From the NCBI GenBank assembly GCA_018343915.1, contig JABRWF010000005.1, positions 1,027,001-1,091,000 on the forward strand: DNA of 64,000 bases, in the 5' to 3' direction. Source of the DNA: Agroathelia rolfsii (taxonomy: Eukaryota > Basidiomycota > Agaricomycetes > Amylocorticiales > Amylocorticiaceae). This document shows, piece by piece, positions 44,441 to 56,100 of the stretch; within the stretch, counting starts at the first letter, position 1, and the number at the start of each line of letters is the position of its first letter. Below the pieces are notes generated by a model. The model saw nothing but the letters and a program-made list of their open reading frames with translations. It had not been told where the DNA came from and made no database searches. The position numbers and the translations under genes were made by a program.

Positions 44441-45796
44441 TTAATGTCTCCCCTCGGCTCGTTCGGCCAAGAGGAGGAAATTTGGGTCAAAGTACGGGTA
44501 GTCCCCGCCGTGTCGCGCTCGCATCTTAGCGGTTTCCGCAGCCTTAACTGGGCAGATCTTGTCGAAGGCGCGATGGGCTCCGCCGCAGTTACTGCATTTG
44601 GCCTTGATGTGTTTACATTGTCGTGGGTCAGTGCATTTGGTGCTATGTGTGCATCCGCATGCTTTGGTGTTGTGGTTGCCTGCGCACCGAGCACAGACAA
44701 CGCTAAGGGGTAGTTCTTTCATCGCAGGGCACTCGTAGGTCATGTGGTTGAATTTCTGACAGTGGTAGCACTGAACTGGGGAAGGGATGAACTTCTCTGT
44801 TGTACACATCTTGCCTAGGACTGACGTCCCGTTTAGGATGAGCTGGTCAGCTTGTTGGCGTTCGTAGAGGCGGATGAGCAGCGATGCTGTTGGTTTTGCG
44901 TTGGGCTCCCCTGTTAGCCATCGCATGTCTGCGATGACGTTGGTGTTGGTAAGTGTGTTCTTGTTTCCACTGAGTATAGCGTCCTTGGCCGCAAGGCCGC
45001 TCGGGTCAAACTTGGTTGAGACACCATGGACCACGACTGAGTACGTGCGCGTGCTCACCGTGACCCCTGCCGCCAGACGGGCTACCCACTCATCTTGCCT
45101 CACTCTTAGCTCCCTGGCATCCTTTGCATCCATTGTTTGTATTACTAGTTTCCCATATTGAGTGTGACGTACCCCTTGTAGACTGAAGTCTACAGGGAAT
45201 CTGGCCTTGTCCACTTCATGTAGGGCTTTCTGCACAGCAAGGCGTATATCCTCGTGTGAGCCAGTCCTAAGGACATTGTTGGCATCTACCTTGTCTATTG
45301 ACAGGAAGACCTCACGCTCACGGGGCTTGGTTTTTACTGTTCCTGCTGCCACTTGAGCATAGCTTGGTGCAGTTGTCTTTGATGCTTGGATTGGGCCAGG
45401 TGCTTTGCGTAGCGCTTCTCGAAGCCTGGATTCCTGCTCCTGGAATTTTTCCTGGAGAAGGCCCTTCATGGATTGGTACGTGAGTTCTGGCATGGTGGAC
45501 CCGGCTGGCTGGATGGCACTTGTTGCATCTTGCGAGAGGTGACGCTTGACAAACATTGCAAGTTGCTTGTATGTAGCTTTCTTAGGGGCGTTGATGCTCT
45601 TGTCATCCATGCCTTTGATTATGATATCCAAGGCAGCCATAGGATTGCTTAAGCCTGCATTGAGTAGGTCATCATCAACGGCTGTGGTTGCTTGGTCTGT
45701 GTTTGTGTCGGGCGTGGTGTTTTGTTGGGCGTTTTTTGTGGGGGTTGCCGAATTTTTGCTCCTGGCACTTGTCGTGCCCTGAGACGCAGCCGTCAT
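44441..45796 (-). CDS. LINE ORF1: gag-like nucleic-acid-binding protein
   Basis: 451 aa on the minus strand. The first 60 residues are Thr/Ala/Asn-rich. A middle RRM-like region (about 165-300) contains REVFLSIDKVDANN and YSVVVHGV. Residues about 340-415 hold three zinc-knuckle-like motifs (CYHCQKFNHMTYECP, CARCAGNHNTKACGC, CSNCGGAHRAFDKICP). Such proteins coat the element's RNA. The stop TAA at 44441-44443 is directly followed by the ORF2 ATG. Confidence 0.93.
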   Translation of the reverse strand: MTAASQGTTSARSKNSATPTKNAQQNTTPDTNTDQATTAVDDDLLNAGLSNPMAALDIIIKGMDDKSINAPKKATYKQLAMFVKRHLSQDATSAIQPAGSTMPELTYQSMKGLLQEKFQEQESRLREALRKAPGPIQASKTTAPSYAQVAAGTVKTKPREREVFLSIDKVDANNVLRTGSHEDIRLAVQKALHEVDKARFPVDFSLQGVRHTQYGKLVIQTMDAKDARELRVRQDEWVARLAAGVTVSTRTYSVVVHGVSTKFDPSGLAAKDAILSGNKNTLTNTNVIADMRWLTGEPNAKPTASLLIRLYERQQADQLILNGTSVLGKMCTTEKFIPSPVQCYHCQKFNHMTYECPAMKELPLSVVCARCAGNHNTKACGCTHSTKCTDPRQCKHIKAKCSNCGGAHRAFDKICPVKAAETAKMRARHGGDYPYFDPNFLLLAERAEGRH

Positions 45797-45896
45797 TGAC
45801 TGAATTGGTGATAAATTTCTTTGATAGAGTATGTGATGTGTACAGTAAAGTGTAGTGCTACCTCACTCGACGTGGTGATGGTCGGGAGGCAAGAGG

Positions 45897-45911
45897 TTGC
45901 ATGACTTGGAT
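45897..45911. repeat. Target-site duplication, right copy (LINE)
   Basis: TTGCATGACTTGGAT, identical to 40303-40317; abuts the 5' end of the minus-strand LINE. The following sequence (GAGCATGG) is host flank. Confidence 0.9.
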
Positions 45912-46196
45912 GAGCATGGCATTTTAGGAGAAACTGCGGCGCAAACACTGCTCGAGTGGCGTGATCCAGCTAAGCGGAGATTGAATGATGCGAAATTGGT
46001 TCAATTGGATCCTTTCCATTCTTAATCTGCAATGACGCTGGGCTTCCCGTCAGCGCGTGTTTTCAGGATGTTCTATATAATGGCATTCGTCAGCCAGCTT
46101 GGACACCCTCATCATCACTCGTATCCGATTCCTGTACACAAGTCCTCGAGACGAAAAATCTGACCCAAACGGCATATAAATCCACTAACCTATTTG

Positions 46197-47088
46197 ATGG
46201 CGTTCCATCACATCCATATTGCTCGCGCTTTCTTATACTACATTTTGGTTTGTATTTTAATAATCAATCGCACAAGGGTGTCTTATATAGAACCTCTCAC
46301 AGGTCATCTTCTCATTTGTTGAGCTTGGCCTTGATGCTGCCCGTTTGCACTACACCCTGTAAGTGTTACTGATTTTTGGAGGTACACTCAAGATCACCCA
46401 TTATCACTATTTTAGTCATATTCCAGTAGGCGATCCACTGAACGGTGGTCATGACTTCTACGGTAAGTCTGATAACATCAAGTTTTTGTTATTGTTGAGA
46501 ATTTGCACTAAGTCACAAAATAGACCCTATTGTGGTCGAGCTCCTGGTCACTTCAATTTTGACCATATTATGGGGTATCCATGCGTAAGCAACATGTTTT
46601 TGCATACTTTTAAATCCTTGGCTCAAAATAGGTTGCATGTCCAGTGCCCGCGCCATTCAGGGCAGGTATGAGATCAGCTACATTACCTCTATAACTGGTG
46701 AAATACTGGCTCTCTTCGTTCTGTTCATCATGTGGATCGTAGGAGCGGCTATCGCTAGTGTATGTTCACCGGTGTTTTCTACTGATGACATCGTTCTAAC
46801 ACTCTTTTGCAGACATACTGGGGCAAATTAGGGTGGTGCCACGAATATAAAGCATGCCGCATACTCACTACTCTCCTGGCATTCTCTTGGATGTCATGGG
46901 CTTTTGTCTTCGTGCTCCTCATCTTAAGCATCTTCCTCTCCATGGCCAATAACGCGTGGGGAGAACAAATGCATGGACGATGGGGTCCTCGTGCTAGCAC
47001 CTACTCCGCCGGTGGTGTCGAGCAGGGACCCGTTTGGAATGGCCCACCTGTTACAACTCGTAACGGCAGACGTTGGGCGTTTTGGTAA
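46197..47088 (+). CDS. MARVEL-like tetraspan membrane protein
   Basis: Six exons (46197-46247, 46303-46358, 46416-46462, 46524-46584, 46645-46759, 46813-47088) give 201 aa with frame kept. Hydrophobic segments: about 8-30 (ARAFLYYILVIFSFVELGLD), about 53-71 (VVELLVTSILTILWGIHA), about 84-108 (TGEILALFVLFIMWIVGAAI) and about 129-152 (AFSWMSWAFVFVLLILSIFL). The FSFVELGLDAARL stretch after helix 1 and the Trp-rich end of helix 3 before a Cys-containing loop (WGKLGWCHEYKAC) fit fungal MARVEL-domain proteins, which sit in the plasma membrane. The exon 5 acceptor (GTCCAG) was chosen because the nearer AG breaks frame. Located about 290 bp beyond the LINE 5' end, so that insertion lies in its upstream region. 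Confidence 0.7.
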
Positions 47089-47605
47089 ACACCGCTATGA
47101 AAGTGACGGCTTGACATGACATTATTTCAAATTAGAGCATTTGGACTTTTTGGATCGTTTTGCTTATCTATATTGTGATGACTAGTAGTAGTACTACTAA
47201 CGATTTCGATTCTTGTTAATATTTCCTTGCGGCTATGTATGCACGTATCATGAAGCAGTACTAATTCATATTGATTGACTGATTTCTGTGCACCGTTGTT
47301 GATTCAATATGTTGGGCTGCTTAGCGCTTATCATGCCACTGAACAGCAAAGCGGAATTGCGGATGGTCACGCTCACGTCACGTCATATCCGATAATGGGT
47401 TGTTTGTTTACTTCTTGAGGCGTGTTTACATGTATGTACGCGTTACTGACCACGATCAACTAATATTACATAATCATAGTAAATAGCTTGCAGCAAGCCG
47501 TTCGCTCGAGCCCATCCGCCTTGTCTCTCTTGCACTGATCCCCCAGCGTTTTTACGCCCATCCCCTCTCCCCAAGTTTCTCTGACTACTTAGCTTACATC
47601 CTACA
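47089..47605. other. Intergenic, promoter of the next gene
   Basis: About 500 bp, no gene seen. Sequence just before 47606 is pyrimidine-rich (TCTCC, TTTCTCTGAC), common at basidiomycete transcription starts. Confidence 0.45.
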
Positions 47606-48519
47606 ATGCCTCGCAAAGCTGCCCCACCGCCAGAAGGCACTGAAATTCCTGAGCCGAGACGCTCGTCTCGCATCAAGGAGCAGCCTAAACCTGAACCTCC
47701 CGTGAAAAAGGCTTCTGCCAAACCACGCTCGAAAAAAGAGAAAGCAGATACTAATGGTGCTGCTGCCACTGAGGAGGGCGCAGATACCAAACCTAAAAGC
47801 GAAGGCAGCAAAAAGCGCCCTGCTGAGGAGGCTGCCGGTGAGGGCGGAGACAAACCGGTATCGAAGAAGGTGTGTATCATCTATGAGTCCCTTCGATGAT
47901 TATATGCTATGCTCTTCCGTCTCTAACGTGCGCATATACAGGCCAAACCCGACTCCAAGGCGGCTAAACCCGCATCAACCAAGCCAGCTTCGAAAGCTGC
48001 CAAGCCGGCATCCACAAAGCCAGCCTCCAAGGCTGCCAAACCTGCATCCAAGGCCGCCACAAAACCCGCATCCAAGGCTGCTGCAAAGGCTGAGTCCAGT
48101 GCTAACAAGCCTGCCTCCAAGGCGGAAAAGCCAGCCTCTACGGCGAAGAAACCTGCGTCTACTACCTCTCAAAAGCCCGCATCATCAGCATCCAAGAAGC
48201 CCGCATCGCGTGCATCATCCAAGAAACCTGCATCAAAGGTATTGGATTTTCTCGAAATTTGGTAAATAGAATCACGGTTAAAATAACGATTTATTTTATT
48301 TGTCTAGGTGGAAGAGCCCGCCACAGAGGCCAAGGCGGCCGAGACCGTTGATGCCCCTATCGTTGAGGAGCCAGAAGCTGAGGCCGCTGCTGAAGCCCAA
48401 GACGCAGCTGACACAGCTGCAGCCGCCACTGAGGTAAATTCATTTTTCAAACAACCTTACGCCTTAGCTCCCCTTTCTTTCTTGAATCACTTGACTCATC
48501 TATCTGATTACAGGCTTAG
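47606..48519 (+). CDS. Ala/Lys/Pro/Ser-rich basic protein, histone H1-tail-like, nuclear type
   Basis: Four exons (47606-47869, 47942-48238, 48308-48433, 48514-48519) give 230 aa. The N-terminus reads MPRKAAPPPEGTEIPEPRRS and contains RRSSRIKEQP, a basic motif common in fungal chromatin-associated proteins. Residues about 89-187 are built from repeats of KPASK, KAAKP and STKPAS, like the tails of linker histones. Residues about 188-229 are acidic and Ala/Glu-rich. No globular winged-helix domain is visible, so it is not a canonical H1. The last coding exon is just Ala plus stop (6 nt). Role in chromatin is inferred from composition only. Confidence 0.65.
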
Positions 48520-49280
48520 TCATGAATCGATATAATGATGCACTGAATTTCAAGCGCGATCTTCGCCGTTAGGGCGCTGGACGTTGTATAATCAAGCTAC
48601 CTTACAGACTCATCCGCCCGGTTTCTTTGAGATCCCTCTTGTTCTGATTCCTTTTCTCTCCCTCTCTCTCCCATGTCCCTCACGCGTGTTCTGTACATCT
48701 GCCTATAACGTTGTCTTTCTACCTCATCATTCGCTTGGAAATCAGACCAGCTTTCTGGTATCCCTGGTTCTCCTGTTTCTCCCGAGTCTTTGCTCTCTCA
48801 CTCTCCGTCTCTCTCCTATCTCTTATATCTTCTCCTGGCTTGACCTTTCTCCCTCCTGTTGTCCCCCCTCTTCCCGCTGTTCTTTGCTGGTGATGTGTGT
48901 GTGCGCGCTCTACTGTAAACTATTTAGCCGTCCACCTGCGGTGAAACGAGGAGTTGCGAGTAATTTACAAGCCTTGTTCATAATGCTATGTTCATATCAT
49001 CCTTTTCACTCACCACGTCCGATGCGATCGTTCTTCAATTCTGCCGTCCAAGGAAAGAGTTCGGAAAAACCAAGATATAAATAAATGTGCTCGTAACAAG
49101 GTAGGGGCTACATATGTGGAACTACTACAGAGCTTTGTTTTTGTTACAATAATAAATAAGGAAAATGTCCAAAGGATTAATCAGTAGCATAAGTAGTAAA
49201 TTCATGTTAGAATTGACCGTGGCTTATATGTATAGCTTATATTCCGTTAATAGCCAAGAAAATAGAAACCTTAATAAAGC
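48520..49280. other. Convergent spacer, pyrimidine-rich
   Basis: Between the stop codons of the basic protein (plus) and the eisosome protein (minus). The plus strand is C/T-rich from about 48650 to 48900, which keeps frames open by composition only. No gene supported. Confidence 0.45.
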
Positions 49281-52200
49281 TTATCGCAGGCCACCATTCC
49301 GATCCTCATCCAAATTCGTGGTAAACCGACCAGAGTTGTATCCTCCGTTCTGTTCGTGATGTTGCTGTTCATCCTGACCACCACCGTTGACGTATGCAGT
49401 AAGATAATTAAAATCAGGCTCCTCGCTCAGTGCCGGCGGAGGAGGTATAGATGGTGACGCGGCTGCGGCTGCACCAGGAGGCAAAGCTGGCGCAGGCGCA
49501 CTGACACTGCGCGAATCCGAGCGCACGCGGAGCGTCGACCCTAGGGACGATGGGGAGGAGAACCCATCGTCTCCAGGAGCTGCCCCGAGGTCACGGGACT
49601 GCATGCGCTGCTGCGGATAAGGCGAGCTCGGCAACGTCCGCTTCTTGAACGACAACGGGCTCGTGTCCGCTATCGGACTGCTACCCGCACCGAGCGAAGG
49701 GCCCGAGACGCTATCAGACGCTGTCCGGTTGTTTCCCCTCCGGAACGCGGCGGCGGAAATCGTACGAACGCCGGGCGGTGGTGGTTGAGAGTTGAGCGAT
49801 GTGCTTGATTTGTTGTTCAAGCCCGAGAGTGTCGAGGGGGCACGAGGGTACTCGGGCGGTGTGCGGAACGCACTGTTGCTCGTGATACTGCTCGTCGTGG
49901 ATCCGGCGGACATGGTGCGTGTAGGGAGTGAGAGTTTGGGAGGTGAGAGCGGAGGGAGCGTTTGAGGTTGTGACTTGATGGAGGATGGAGATTGCGGTTG
50001 TTGCTGGATTGGCGAGGGAGGACTTGGAGGATTCTCTTTAGTATCAATGGGAGGAGATACAACTTGTGATGAAGGTGAAGCTGGTTGAGCAATCGGCAAG
50101 ACGGGTGGGTTGGGGATGCTCTTAACAGGAGATATCGGCATCGTCTCATCCTTTAGTGGTGGAGGTGGCGGAATGTCCAGAGTCGGTGGTGATGACGCAT
50201 GATTGGAATAGCTCGGCAAGTCCTGCGATGTCCTCTCATAGCTCTCCTGTTCCGGAGGAGCATATGACGAGGAAGAGTCGGCCGTACGAACGGGCGGCTG
50301 GTATGGTGTTTGACCCATCTCGAGGCCGATTTGACGGGCAGCAGCAGCATTGTGAGCCTTTTCGTCAATGGGGTCATCGGGAATGTTACTGAAGTCAAAG
50401 GAAGGCGCGCGGATACGATGGAGGGCTTCAAGTGCTCGGCTGGTGGTCGGGGATGTTTGGCGTGCCATTGCCTCAGGAGCGGGCGGTGATGTTTGTCGTG
50501 CTACTTCGGAAGGAGGGGAGATGGATCGAGGTGGTGGCGACTGAGGAGCCTCTTGAGTAGCAGATGCCGTGGCCGTAGCAGCAGATTCAACTGATGAAGG
50601 CACGCTGGGTTCAGGCATGTGCATTGATTCTAAAACAGGTAGATTTAGATGCCAAGTTTACTAATTGATCATACAACGATCTATACTCACCTCCACGATC
50701 AGCAAATGTAGCCGACAGAGGTGTATTGTTGTAGCTCGCCGTAGGTGTGGGCGTATCAACCACACCTACCCCATACCCAGCAATCTCTTCCTGACCAAAC
50801 CGAACATGACGACTGAGACGCTGATATGGGTCTGTATGATCCACAGCATCGTATGCAAGGTCCGTATCGCTGTACTGAGATCCTGGACGGTCCCATGGAT
50901 TATCTATGGGGCGAAGGCCCGGACCCGCAGTCGCAGACTCCTGATTAGGGTCCATAGAGCGGTATGACGGAGCAGCGCTGACAGTCGTATCAACACTTGC
51001 CCGCTGAGAGGCGAGAGTAGATCCCTCCAGATCGTTAGGAGGCGCTTGTGACGACGATGAGCCAAGCAAGGCTGCCTGGACGCTGGAGGAGAAAGAATCT
51101 GTTTCACCTGGTGCGTCGAGCTCAAACGGAAGCTGGGAGCGCTTTGCGGGGAATGTGGCGAATCTACCTCCCTCGGGGGTAGCGCCCATGCCTAGCCGGG
51201 GGCTGTAAAGACTGTTAACATTGACGCCAAAGTCATCGACACTGCCTTCCCGCTGGTGCGAGAGTGTGGAGTCAATCCGAGGGAGGGGGTTTGAGGGGGT
51301 TATCTGTGGTGGAGACTGAAGCAATGGAGACCGTGTGTCCCAAGGGGATGACTCGAAGGGCGGCGCAGGTGTTGCTTGGACGGGGTTAGGCGAGCCATGG
51401 TCATCCTCACCGGGTGCTGGAGGCGATATGTATGAATCCAAGCCCAAGCCATCGGACAAAGCAGGCGTCGTAAGATATGGAGATGTGACATATCCCGGGG
51501 CAGTGGGGGGTATTTCTGGTGCATTGTACACCGGAACTTGCCCAGGACCAACAGGAGGGCTGAGGGCTTGGGATTCGGGCACAAAGGCGTTGGGGATAAG
51601 ATCCGCAGAGTATGCAACAGTAGACATGTGTTGTTGTGCCTCCATAGCAAATCGAGACGTTTTATCATGACCATAATACATGGATCGTGGCATCCCGGGA
51701 GTTGTCGTCTCTTCCGGGATTTCCTACGCAAGGGGATGAGTGGTAATACAGGTGAGACTGAGAAAAATACTTGCTGCAACCACTTGTTTCCCGGAACGAG
51801 CAATAATCTATACGGCGAGGATGTCAGTTGATAAATCATAATCAAAATCAAACGGAAGGATAATATCTGAAGACGCACAGAACCAATCTCGGAGCAGTAT
51901 GCTAGGGATCCAAACTTGACGGCCATCCACATGCGAGTGCTCCATCGCTTGAAGTCTCCTAGACGTGTCTCTTCCGATAGGATCTCGCCGTCTAGTTGAC
52001 GCATTTGCTCTTGAAGCGAGTTTAGGAGTTCGGTTTGCTGACCGAGGTTCTTGTGCTCTGCGCCCATTTTACTGAGCTTCTTTTCCGCTGATTCTGCTTT
52101 AGAGCCAACAGCCTTGCGCCTCTTACGCAGATCATCTAGGGCTTCTTCCCTCGTGCGCACTGCCTTCATTTGGTCACGAACGGTATGTTCATCAGTTGCA

Positions 52201-52650
52201 TATTTTGAGAGCGCATCAGAAAAGTGAGCCAGTAGTTCTGCAGATGTCCTTAAGGTATCCTAACGAATATGGAGGCTTAGGGGACATCCTAAGCAGTTTA
52301 AAGAGAGTACCACCCACGTTGAGGTCTTCGCCCTCACCTGCGCCCCACATTCGTAGGGCATCAGAAGCCTTGTTGATATCCTGGCTTAATTTCTGCAACC
52401 TGTGATTGAGCACTTGAGCGCTACCCGTGTATCAAATGAATGAATTCAGCAAGTGACATACGATATCAACACCGATTTCTCTGCAGTAATCAAGTCCTGC
52501 AGGGGGCGCAAATCCTTATTGCCCGCAATTGACAGCGCCGGAAGAGTGGAATTGTGAGCGATCTGGAGACGCATATATGAGGCTCTGGTAGTCAAGGGCA
52601 GCAGAATTTGAGGTGGAATGGCCCACCTTAGTAGCGGCAGTCTTGAACAT
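49281..52650 (-). CDS. PIL1: Pil1/Lsp1-like eisosome BAR-domain protein with very long tail
   Basis: Seven exons on the minus strand: 52627-52650, 52462-52562, 52318-52399, 51879-52259, 51775-51807, 50691-51723 and 49281-50629; 1000 aa. The first 240 residues follow Pil1/Lsp1: MFKTAATK, NKDLRPLQDLITAEKSVLIS, LQKLSQDINKASDALRMWG, then a long helical segment with AESAEKKLSKM, EIPEETTTPGMPRSMYYGH. These proteins form the curved scaffold of eisosomes on the inner face of the plasma membrane. Yeast Pil1 is about 340 aa; here about 760 further residues of Ser/Pro/Gln-rich disordered sequence follow. Exon 1 codes only eight residues. Intron 5 begins with GC (GCA|GCAAGT); the GT alternatives break frame. 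A shared 460-bp promoter region separates it from the next plus-strand gene. Confidence 0.88.
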
Positions 52651-53111
52651 GGTGTTCGTTCCAATGCATATAGTTTCGTGTCCTTGTAGATCGTGTGAGA
52701 GAGTGGAAATATCGCGAGCTGACGGTGGCGCAGTAATTGGGAGTGATGAGGCAGTGTGCAGAGACCGGGATGCGACATCTGATGTCACATCATCGGCCAA
52801 ATTTGCAAATTTTGGGTATATTTTGTATAAAACTAGTCGCTATGCTCACGTGACCGTCGCTTTTGCTTCGGATCTTGAGCCCTGAAAACAAGAAACGGGG
52901 CTAAACGAGCTGATGACGATCATCAAAACAAAAACAGTTTATGTCAGAAATAAGGCAGGAATTGCCATATATGTCTACTGCCATCTCACAATTGTGTTCA
53001 TAGACGGCCATAGAGCGTCAGCCGCAGGCAGTGTGCTCTCTGGCAACGCTCTTCTGCACCTCACTTGAAGTTGTATATTATCCTGGGCTCTTGTCTCGCC
53101 TCTGATACCCA
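52651..53111. promoter_or_regulatory. Divergent promoter region, PIL1-like gene and unknown protein gene
   Basis: 460 bp between divergent start codons (52650 minus, 53112 plus). No obvious TATA box on the plus side; AT-rich around 52800-52840. Confidence 0.45.
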
Positions 53112-56100
53112 ATGGGGTTTCTCACCAGAAAGCCCACAAGCGAATCTAAGCAGTCGACGAAGCAGGCCTCGTCGACACCTGTGATCACTGCTCCCACTCC
53201 TCTGTATGCCAGATATTCATCGTCATCAAATGGTCGTCCCGACAGTACTGGTAGCCCACGCAAACTCGTCTCTGCGCCCAAAGCACTTGGACAACCTAGT
53301 GGTGCTCGTGTGGACAGACGGCAGAGCGTAGATCGCTTCGCCAGTAGTTCAGCCAGCTCCAGGCCGTCGCTTGCCAACAAATCGCAGATTAGTTCCCCCG
53401 CTCCATCAACGCCAGCGATCCCTGTTGTTGAGCGCAATGACATCTCTCAGGTGCCGTTGTCTACCAAAAATGCCGAGAGGAATAGTATCCTGGCTTCCCC
53501 TGCAGTTGTAACGTCCGCAACGGTCGCTGCATCACGCAGGCTATCTGCCCAGCAACTCGATAAGCCTCTACCTCAACCAATTACATCCACGACCAACGAG
53601 TTTCATCCTGACTCCAACCAGATGCCTGCCAGGACAAGGACCACGAGTGATGCTCGTCCCACGAACTCAAGGCGCCATAGCAGGATCATGGCGGACAACG
53701 TGGCTCCTCAGGCCAAAGGTCCTTCTCCCGGTCAATTCTGGCCACCACCTGCTTTCACATATGCAGGGCCCAATGCAGCGCAGAGTCCTCAATTGGCAGG
53801 CAATGATACTCTACCTCCACCCTCAGCTGCTGCACCCTCGCCTCAACCTCGTGTCATGGGCCGGACCCCATCTCAAACTAAACTCGCGGCAAGACCTCCT
53901 TCTCAACGACGACTGTCGGGCGAAATGCCTCAACCCTTCATTGTACCTGCTCGATCTCTGGACGGTCACAGCAATGTCACGGGCTCTCGCTCAACGTTGA
54001 CAAGCCCTGCTGGCTCGCCCACGACATCACCTCCGTCGGTGCGGCATGCCTGACTTATTATTAACAACTTTATTTTTAACTTGATAATCTAGAGTATTAA
54101 TGGACATGGATCCCGAAGTCAAAAACAATTTGCGTCTAATGAGTACAATCTATATAAGTCCGACATGCGAATGATCCAGTCCAGGATGGACCAACAGTGG
54201 AACACTGCGATGGCTAACACACAGTCTTACAACCATGCACCTCATCATGATAAACAGACTGCGAGATTTTCTAACGGGTATCGCGATTGGGCCAACATAT
54301 CGACATCGCCCCCCATCCCAGAAGCGTATTCAGATGCACCCCTTCCTACTGAACCAGCAGACCCAGCTTCTACCTATCCCTCGCCCCAGACTTCGCCCCA
54401 AATGTCACTCATTAGCCCTAAATCGACCTATGGCCAACTCCCGGCTGCAGCACAAGTCCCTTCAGTTCATTCAGGTAGCCTACGCAGGGAGATTTCCGCT
54501 CCTTTCAAAAGAGGCCCCTTGATTTTCGCAGCACAGACTCTACCGAACGAGTTTGAAGACCCCCCACCCGCGCAGGATGCGGGAATCCCATATCCATCTC
54601 CACCTCAAGATTCATCTCCCCTTATGCATGCATATAACAGATCTCTACCTCATCAAACGAACGGTGCCGCTCTCAGCAGAATGGACAGCGGACCAAATTC
54701 TATCGTCGGCGCTCCTCAGCAGCAACGGAATAGCCCAGAGCAAACATCAGCATCACTTGCACCGCCCAGCGTCAACAATTCCGGTAGATCCCCTCGCACG
54801 AGCCCAGCGCCATCTCATGCTACCCTAGACACGCCCTCCTCGTCTACGCCTAGACCCGGCCCTCGTGTACTCACGAAGCCAAAATCTCTTGTGCACAGCT
54901 CGTCCTCGAAAAATTTGAGAGCCTTGAACAACCCTCCGCAGGCTCTCGAAGTGGATATGACCATAGATAGGGCAGGACTGGATCTTGACGATGATCCATT
55001 CGCCAAGGCTGAACCTGTGATGGTTATGTCGAGTCGGGCCCCTACGCCGCCTTCTAAACCGTCTACTCCCGCTACAAACCTGCTTCCAAGTAATGACAAT
55101 ACAGAGGTGTCTGTTATGAATAACAATGATCGGGGTACCAAGTACTCCACTGCTGCAGACGTCATGTCACCCCGACGACAGATGAAGCAACCGGCGGATA
55201 TGGAGCCAGAGATATTCACACTAGTCTCGATCATTTCCAATCCGATCTGTTTGGCTATGGTGCTGGATTGCCTATCGTTTTATGAGTGGTGCATGCTTTA
55301 TAGCGTTAGCAAGGAGATTCGCACCATTCTCCAAGACAACGTGGAGCTGAGGGAGATGGTTTTACTGCGCTTCCTGCGTACTTCTGGGTATGAACGGTGG
55401 ACATTCAATGAACCTGAGCCAATAGTAATGTCTTTAACGGTTAGTATGCACCCATACATTCATTGCCATATACAGCCAAATGAACGCAAACATAACCCTT
55501 GTATTTATTTGATTATTGTTAGGATCTCGTTAATTACATGCGCGGAGTCTCCATGCCCACACACCAATACAGTCGTCACGCCGAAGCCTATGTCCAAACG
55601 CGCACGCTGCACTCGCAGGATCCCCAGGCGCGCGCGCAAAAGGAGATAACCAAGCTACTCAAGACCTCCACGCGCGCATACTCACGTCTCGTCCTCCGTC
55701 TCCGTCTCCAAGCCGAGGCGGAACAGGTCCACGGTCCTAGTCCCGAGGCTGGAGGAGTGATCGGCGGTCATGGACACACCTTTTCCGCCGATTATTATCC
55801 TGCGGGGCAGGTCAGATCCAGACAAGTCTCAGCTAACGGAGACCCTGCGGCGGCGCTTGCAAATACCAGGGCCCGGTTCCAGTCCCCTTTGTTCCGTCCG
55901 CGGAGGGCGCCGTTGCTGCGCGTGTTTGTGCCGTCGCCGGAGGGCGATTGGCTCTCGGATGATAATATCATCGAGTGCGAGCAGGAACTGGACAAGGCGG
56001 GTCTGAAGAGCTTCTTGCGTGTGGGCGATGTGGTGTGGGATGTGGCTGCTGGAGACGAGGGGAATGCAGGCAGATTGTTGTGGGATGGGAATTATCTAAT

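Larger units (their letters stand above)
40318..45896 (-). mobile_element. Full-length non-LTR retrotransposon (Tad/L1-like LINE)
   Basis: A 5579-bp element on the minus strand, precisely bounded by a 15-bp direct repeat. It contains about 100 bp of 5' leader (45797-45896), a gag-like ORF1, a pol-like ORF2 with endonuclease, reverse transcriptase and RNase H, and about 290 bp of 3' sequence ending in an AAT/TAA-rich tail (40318-40335 plus-strand equivalent). Perfect duplication and open frames point to a young insertion. The order endonuclease-RT-RNase H plus a CCHC gag is typical of fungal Tad-like elements. The empty site can be read by removing the element and one repeat. Confidence 0.93.
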
